Below, piece by piece: positions 42,838 through 46,794 of a stretch of 46,794 bases of DNA. Numbering within the stretch: the first letter of the stretch is position 1; each line of letters begins with the position of its first letter. Origin of the DNA: an uncultured Pelagibacteraceae bacterium (GTDB lineage: Bacteria; Pseudomonadota; Alphaproteobacteria; Pelagibacterales; Pelagibacteraceae); assembly GCA_902545825.1 (NCBI GenBank), contig CACCHS010000006.1, forward strand, positions 1 to 46,794, given 5' to 3'. A model generated the notes under the pieces. It saw only the letters and a program-made list of their open reading frames with translations. It did no database searches and had not been told where the DNA came from. Both the position numbers and the translations under genes were made by a program.

Positions 42838-43142
42838 AAATTTAATTCTAATTTCGCAGCCTCAGACATCATTGTTTTGTCCCACGGAGGATCCCAAACT
42901 AGCTGTAGATCTACATCCTTTACTTCTGGCAACTCCATAATACTATCTTTAACTTCTTTTGGCAAACTTTCAGCTACTGGGCAGTTTGGTGTTGTTAAAG
43001 TCATTTTTACTTTGACTAGGTTTTCACTTTCTACTTTTATATCATAAATTAATCCTAGCTCGTAAATATTAACTGGTATTTCCGGATCATATATTTTTTT
43101 TATTTCAGTAATTATTTTTTCTTTTAAATTCATATTATTCAA
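42834..43142 (-). CDS. sufT: SufT-type MIP18/DUF59 Fe-S maturation protein
   Basis: The 102-residue protein has the DUF59 core: DPEIPVNIYELGLIYDI near 19-35, VKMTLTTPNCPVAESLP near 45-61 with a conserved cysteine, and VDLQLVWDPPWDKTMMSEAAK near 77-97. It helps mature Fe-S proteins and is usually found in suf operons. An alternative start lies four codons in. Overlaps sufU by eight bases and sufA by four. Confidence 0.9.
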   Translation of the reverse strand: MNNMNLKEKIITEIKKIYDPEIPVNIYELGLIYDIKVESENLVKVKMTLTTPNCPVAESLPKEVKDSIMELPEVKDVDLQLVWDPPWDKTMMSEAAKLELNL

Positions 43143-43605
43143 ATTTATCTGTGTTTGTATCTTCTTTAGCGTTTTTCATCGCTGCTGTTAGTGTATGCCA
43201 AGCCATTGTTGCACATTTAACTCTCATTGGATATTTTTTTACACCTGACAAGGACATTAACTTAGTTTTTTCATTTTCACCTAAAATCTTGGATTTAAGT
43301 TCCGGGTTCTGCTTTATCATTTCTAAAAAATCATCTACTAATTCTTTGACCTCTACCTCTTTCTTTTCTTTCATTAAATCTGTCATTATTGAAGCTGATG
43401 CCATCGATATTGCACACCCGCTACCCTCAAAAGCAATATCAGATATTTTGTTATTTTCATCAACTTTCAAATATATATGAACCTTGTCACCACATAAAGG
43501 ATTGTGTCCCTTAGCATCTTTATTAAAGTTATCCGACTTTTTTAAATTTCTTGGATTCTTTCCATGATCTAAAATAATCTCTTGATATAAATCTTTTAAA
43601 TCCAT
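43135..43605 (-). CDS. sufU: SufU-type scaffold/sulfur transfer protein
   Basis: The 156-residue protein is an IscU-like SufU: DLYQEIILDHGKNPRN at the start, three cysteines in HNPLCGDKV, EGSGCAISMASASIM and VKCATMAWHTL, and the extra insertion LKSKILGENEKTKLMSLSGVKKYP that separates SufU from IscU. In Gram-positive systems SufU binds zinc and accepts sulfur from SufS. Stop/start overlap by one base with sufS. Confidence 0.91.
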   Translation of the reverse strand: MDLKDLYQEIILDHGKNPRNLKKSDNFNKDAKGHNPLCGDKVHIYLKVDENNKISDIAFEGSGCAISMASASIMTDLMKEKKEVEVKELVDDFLEMIKQNPELKSKILGENEKTKLMSLSGVKKYPMRVKCATMAWHTLTAAMKNAKEDTNTDKFE

Positions 43606-44822
43606 TATCCCTCAAATATTTTTTTACATTTATTTAATGACTCGTTTAATTTATCTAAGTCATCTTTGGTATTATAAACACCTAATGAAGCTCTTGCTGT
43701 TGCAGATAAACCTAATTTGTCGTGTAAAATTTGACAGCAATGATGCCCTGCTCTTATTGCTACTCCATCCTCATCAAGTATCGTTGCAATATCGTGTGCA
43801 TGCACCCCATCTAGAGTAAAAGATAAAACTGATCCTTTATCTTTTGGACTACCTATTAATTTTACAGAATTATTTTTTCTTAAAATTTCCTCTCCATATT
43901 TTGTTAGTTCATTCTCATGGTTTTCAATGTTTTCAATACCAATTTTATTTAAAAATTTTATCGACTCTCCAAAAGCTATTACTTGAGCTGTAGCCATAGT
44001 ACCTGCCTCATATTTATTTGGCAGATCTCCAAAAGTAATGCCTTCCTTTTTTACTTCTCTAATCATTCCACCACCACCTTGATACGGAGGTAATACTTCA
44101 AGCCATTTTTTTTTTGCATAAAGAATTCCAAGTCCAGTTGGTCCATACATTTTATGACAAGATATAGCGTAGAAATCACATCCTATATCTTGCATATCTA
44201 ATTTTAAATGTGGTGCACCCTGGCAACCATCTACAAGCACTGGAATATTTTTTGAGTGTGCCAACCTTGTTATTTCTTTAATAGGTAATATTGCTCCTGT
44301 AACATTTGACAAATGCGTAATTGCTATAATTTTTGTTTTTGGAGTTATATTTTTCTCTATGCTTTCAAGAGTAACTTCTCCATCAGAATTGAATTCAGCA
44401 AACTTTATTTTTACTCCTTTAGACTTCCGCAAATAATGCCAGGGAACATAATTTGAATGATGCTCAAGCTCAGTTAATAAAATTTCGTCACCTTCCTCAA
44501 GAAACTTCTGTCCAAAAGTGTTAGCAACTAAATTAATAGCCTCTGTGGCTCCCTTGGTAAAAACAATTTCATTAGGATCTTTTGCGTTAATATATTTTTG
44601 AACTAAAACTCTTGTATTTTCATATAAATTTGTTGCTGCAACAGCTAAATAATGGACACTTCGACCAACATTTGAAAATTCTTTTGTATAAAAATCATAA
44701 ATCCTATCAACAACCACTTGTGGTTTTTGAGATGAATTTGCACTATCTAAATAGACAAGATCATTATTTTGAACCTTATTATTAAAAATTGGAAATTGTT
44801 TTTTGATGTTATTTATATTCAT
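43605..44822 (-). CDS. sufS: Cysteine desulfurase SufS
   Basis: The 405-residue PLP enzyme is a group II cysteine desulfurase: PLP lysine K224 in SCHKMYGPTGLGI and active-site C362 in RAGHHCCQ. ANSSQKPQVV near the N-terminus and TELEHHSNYVPWHYL are typical. It takes sulfur from cysteine as persulfide and gives it to SufU or SufBCD. Four bases overlap with sufD upstream (ATGA). Confidence 0.95.
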   Translation of the reverse strand: MNINNIKKQFPIFNNKVQNNDLVYLDSANSSQKPQVVVDRIYDFYTKEFSNVGRSVHYLAVAATNLYENTRVLVQKYINAKDPNEIVFTKGATEAINLVANTFGQKFLEEGDEILLTELEHHSNYVPWHYLRKSKGVKIKFAEFNSDGEVTLESIEKNITPKTKIIAITHLSNVTGAILPIKEITRLAHSKNIPVLVDGCQGAPHLKLDMQDIGCDFYAISCHKMYGPTGLGILYAKKKWLEVLPPYQGGGGMIREVKKEGITFGDLPNKYEAGTMATAQVIAFGESIKFLNKIGIENIENHENELTKYGEEILRKNNSVKLIGSPKDKGSVLSFTLDGVHAHDIATILDEDGVAIRAGHHCCQILHDKLGLSATARASLGVYNTKDDLDKLNESLNKCKKIFEG

Positions 44823-46054
44823 TCTTTAAATTCCATAATTTCTTTTATAAATTCCTTAATTTCGTTATCAGTTATTTTTTCAATCACATCTAGGAGGAAT
44901 CCTTTAATCAAAAGTTTTTTGGACTCATCATATGTAAGGCCTCTTGATCTTAAGTAAAAAATTGAGTTTTCATTTAAATTTCCAGAGGCAGAACCATGAG
45001 AACATTTAACATCATCAGCATAAATTTCTAATTCTGGCTTAGCATTAAATTCTGTCTCATCATTAAGTAAAATCGCTTTACTTAGTTGGTAGCCGTCTGT
45101 TTTTTGAGCAATTTTGTCTACATAAATTTTTCCTTGATATACCGATTTTGACTTATCACTCATTACACTTTTTATTAATTGATAACTTTTTGTGTTTTCA
45201 CTAAGATGATTAATCTGAGATCTTATTTCATGATGATTTTCTCCACTTAAAGAAAATACACCATTAACAAATGCGGATGAAAATTTTTCTTTTAAATTAC
45301 AATTAATTTCATTTTTAATAAATTTTGATCCTCTAGATAAAATAAAAGTCTCAGAAATACTATTAGTATCCTGTTCAATGTTGTTGTAAGAATATTGAAC
45401 ATTATTATTTTCACCGCTATCCACTTTGAAATTTTTTAAAATTGCGTCTTTTTTAAGATCAAAATTATAAAAAATATTTATAAAATTCATTTGAGATTTG
45501 TCATTAAATACATCAATTAATTTCAAAGAACTATTAGCTTCTAATAGGAAGTTTAATTGTAAATTAATATTGGTAGATTTAGCCTCTTTATTTACTAAGT
45601 GATAAATAATCAAAGGTCTTTTTAATTTATAATTACTTTTAACAGTAATTAAACAATTATTTTCATTAAACATATTGTTTAATGTTAATAAGGAATTATT
45701 TTCAGATCTAATATTTATTTTTTTGTCGTTTGAAATATTGATTTTGTTTTTATCTTCGAAATCAAAATCTATATTTTCGATTTTTCCATTTACAAAAATA
45801 ATTTTATTATGTTCAAATTTATTTATAAAACTTAAATTATCTGTTTTATTTGAAAAATTATTAAAAAAATTTAATTCGCCAATGTTTTTGCTTATTATTT
45901 GATTTAAATCTGAAAATTTCCAGTTTTCCTTTTTTTTACTTGGAAAACCATCTTTTAAAAAATTGTTAAGATATTTTTGTTTAATATCAAACTCCTCTTT
46001 TGGCAGAGCTTCCTTAAAAGTTTTATCAAAGTCTAATTTAATTCTGTTTTCCAT
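44819..46054 (-). CDS. sufD: Fe-S scaffold subunit SufD
   Basis: The 411-residue protein has the SufB/D beta-helix fold with an N-terminal helical part (WKFSDLNQIISKNIG) and the ending YADDVKCSHGSASGNLNENSIFYLRSRGL that is diagnostic of SufD/B. The middle is very rich in Asn, Lys and Ile. It forms the SufBC2D scaffold with SufC and SufB. Adjacent to sufC with no gap. Confidence 0.91.
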   Translation of the reverse strand: MENRIKLDFDKTFKEALPKEEFDIKQKYLNNFLKDGFPSKKKENWKFSDLNQIISKNIGELNFFNNFSNKTDNLSFINKFEHNKIIFVNGKIENIDFDFEDKNKINISNDKKINIRSENNSLLTLNNMFNENNCLITVKSNYKLKRPLIIYHLVNKEAKSTNINLQLNFLLEANSSLKLIDVFNDKSQMNFINIFYNFDLKKDAILKNFKVDSGENNNVQYSYNNIEQDTNSISETFILSRGSKFIKNEINCNLKEKFSSAFVNGVFSLSGENHHEIRSQINHLSENTKSYQLIKSVMSDKSKSVYQGKIYVDKIAQKTDGYQLSKAILLNDETEFNAKPELEIYADDVKCSHGSASGNLNENSIFYLRSRGLTYDESKKLLIKGFLLDVIEKITDNEIKEFIKEIMEFKE

Positions 46055-46789
46055 TTAGTTAAAATTTTCGTAACCTTTCTTTTCTAATTCCAAAGCTAAT
46101 TCTGGACCACCAGATTTTATTATTTTTCCATTCATTAGAACATGTACAAAGTCTGGTTTTATGTAATCGAGTAATCTTTGATAATGAGTAATAATCAAAA
46201 AAGCATTATTTTTTTTTCTTAAAGAGTTAACTCCATCTGCAACTGTTTTTAACGCATCAATATCAAGTCCTGAGTCAGTTTCGTCTAAAATTGATAATTT
46301 TGGGTTTAAAATTGACATTTGTAAAATTTCATTTTTCTTTTTTTCACCACCAGAAAAACCTACATTTAACTGTCTATTAAGTTTCTCTTCATCAAATTTT
46401 AACTCTTTTGATTTTTGCTTAACTAGATTCAAAAATTCAATTGCATCTAGTTCTTTTTCTCCTCGTGCTTTTCTGATTGCATTTAGAGAAGTTTTTAAAA
46501 AAATATTTGTATTTACTCCAGGTATCTCTAGTGGATACTGAAATGCTAAGAATATACCTTTGTGAGCTCTTTCCTCGGTCTCTAAATCAAATAAATTACT
46601 TTCTTCAAATAGTATTTCGCCAGATACATCGTAACCTTTTTTTCCTGATAATATATTTGATAGAGTGCTCTTACCTGATCCATTAGGTCCCATTATTGCA
46701 TGAACTTCGCCAGGCTTTATTTCTAAATTAAATCCATTTAAAATAGATTTGTTATCAATATTGGCTTTTAAATTGCTTATTTTTAACAT
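46055..46789 (-). CDS. sufC: Fe-S assembly ATPase SufC
   Basis: The 244-residue ABC ATPase has Walker A GPNGSGKST near 35-43, the signature region VGFSGGEKKKNEI near 144-156 and Walker B LSILDETDSGLDID. It hydrolyses ATP to drive the SufBC2D scaffold. Its ATG is at 46787-46789, five bases from the right edge, so sufB, usually upstream, should lie just outside the window. Confidence 0.96.
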   Translation of the reverse strand: MLKISNLKANIDNKSILNGFNLEIKPGEVHAIMGPNGSGKSTLSNILSGKKGYDVSGEILFEESNLFDLETEERAHKGIFLAFQYPLEIPGVNTNIFLKTSLNAIRKARGEKELDAIEFLNLVKQKSKELKFDEEKLNRQLNVGFSGGEKKKNEILQMSILNPKLSILDETDSGLDIDALKTVADGVNSLRKKNNAFLIITHYQRLLDYIKPDFVHVLMNGKIIKSGGPELALELEKKGYENFN

Positions 46790-46794
46790 TACCC

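Overview
The window looks like a piece of a streamlined marine alphaproteobacterial genome, most likely Pelagibacterales (SAR11) or a close relative. The base composition is strongly AT-rich, Lys/Asn/Ile codons dominate, and intergenic gaps are mostly under 150 bases with many 1-8 base overlaps. The gene set is that of an oligotrophic marine heterotroph: osmolyte metabolism, DMT and LysE exporters, a SUF-only Fe-S pathway, serine acetyltransferase plus cysteine synthase, and a cobalamin-independent homocysteine methyltransferase. No rRNA, tRNA, CRISPR array, insertion sequence, phage gene or convincing pseudogene was seen. No gene for a DNA-binding transcriptional regulator was recognised. The taxonomic call is an inference from style and content, not from a marker gene.

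Layout. 1-3.0 kb: the end of a PQQ-type sugar dehydrogenase, an Ldh_2-family NAD(P) dehydrogenase, a coupled pair of small membrane proteins (the second is PsiE-like) and a BASS-type transporter. 3.0-9.0 kb: a tight plus-strand run of a phosphate acyltransferase, an HpsN/HisD-type dehydrogenase, an HAD phosphatase, glucosyl-3-phosphoglycerate synthase and a GH13_18 phosphorylase. The last three can together make and recycle glucosylglycerate. 9.0-11.5 kb: a large autotransporter with a beta-propeller passenger. 11.6-13.3 kb: a minus-strand operon of alternative oxidase, a Met/His-rich cupredoxin and a DUF4396 membrane protein. 13.3-15.8 kb: LysE-type exporter, cupin, aspartate/glutamate racemase, a bidirectional terminator and a 1-Cys peroxiredoxin.

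15.8-19.5 kb is a sulfur block: ETHE1-like persulfide dioxygenase, a 39-residue protein with 11 cysteines that resembles a metallothionein, cysE, cysK, then an FMN-dependent lactate dehydrogenase. 19.6-22.5 kb is the least explained part: a secreted small protein, six consecutive proteins of 95-127 residues (NTF2-like and dimeric alpha+beta-barrel/GYD/DUF1330 types) and a secreted TPR protein. A GYD paralogue lies alone at 34.4 kb. 22.6-24.5 kb holds small membrane proteins, including two SMR-family proteins that lack the essential TM1 glutamate. 24.6-27.7 kb: a second propeller autotransporter and an inositol-monophosphatase-family enzyme.

27.8-38.3 kb carries a gamma-butyrobetaine-hydroxylase-like dioxygenase, an operon of aldehyde dehydrogenase, PEP carboxylase, CcdA and azoreductase, a second aldehyde dehydrogenase with a DUF779 partner, a 4HBT thioesterase and an EamA transporter. 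38.4-42.5 kb: homocysteine methyltransferase, EamA transporter, YbaK deacylase, glutamine synthetase and a 56-residue basic protein. 42.5-46.8 kb: the SUF operon on the minus strand (sufC, sufD, sufS, sufU, sufT, sufA order), with sufB expected just beyond the right edge.

The best candidates for something undescribed are the cluster of small alpha+beta/NTF2-like proteins, the cysteine-rich mini-protein inside the cysteine-biosynthesis block, the Glu-less SMR pair, and the alternative oxidase/cupredoxin/DUF4396 operon.
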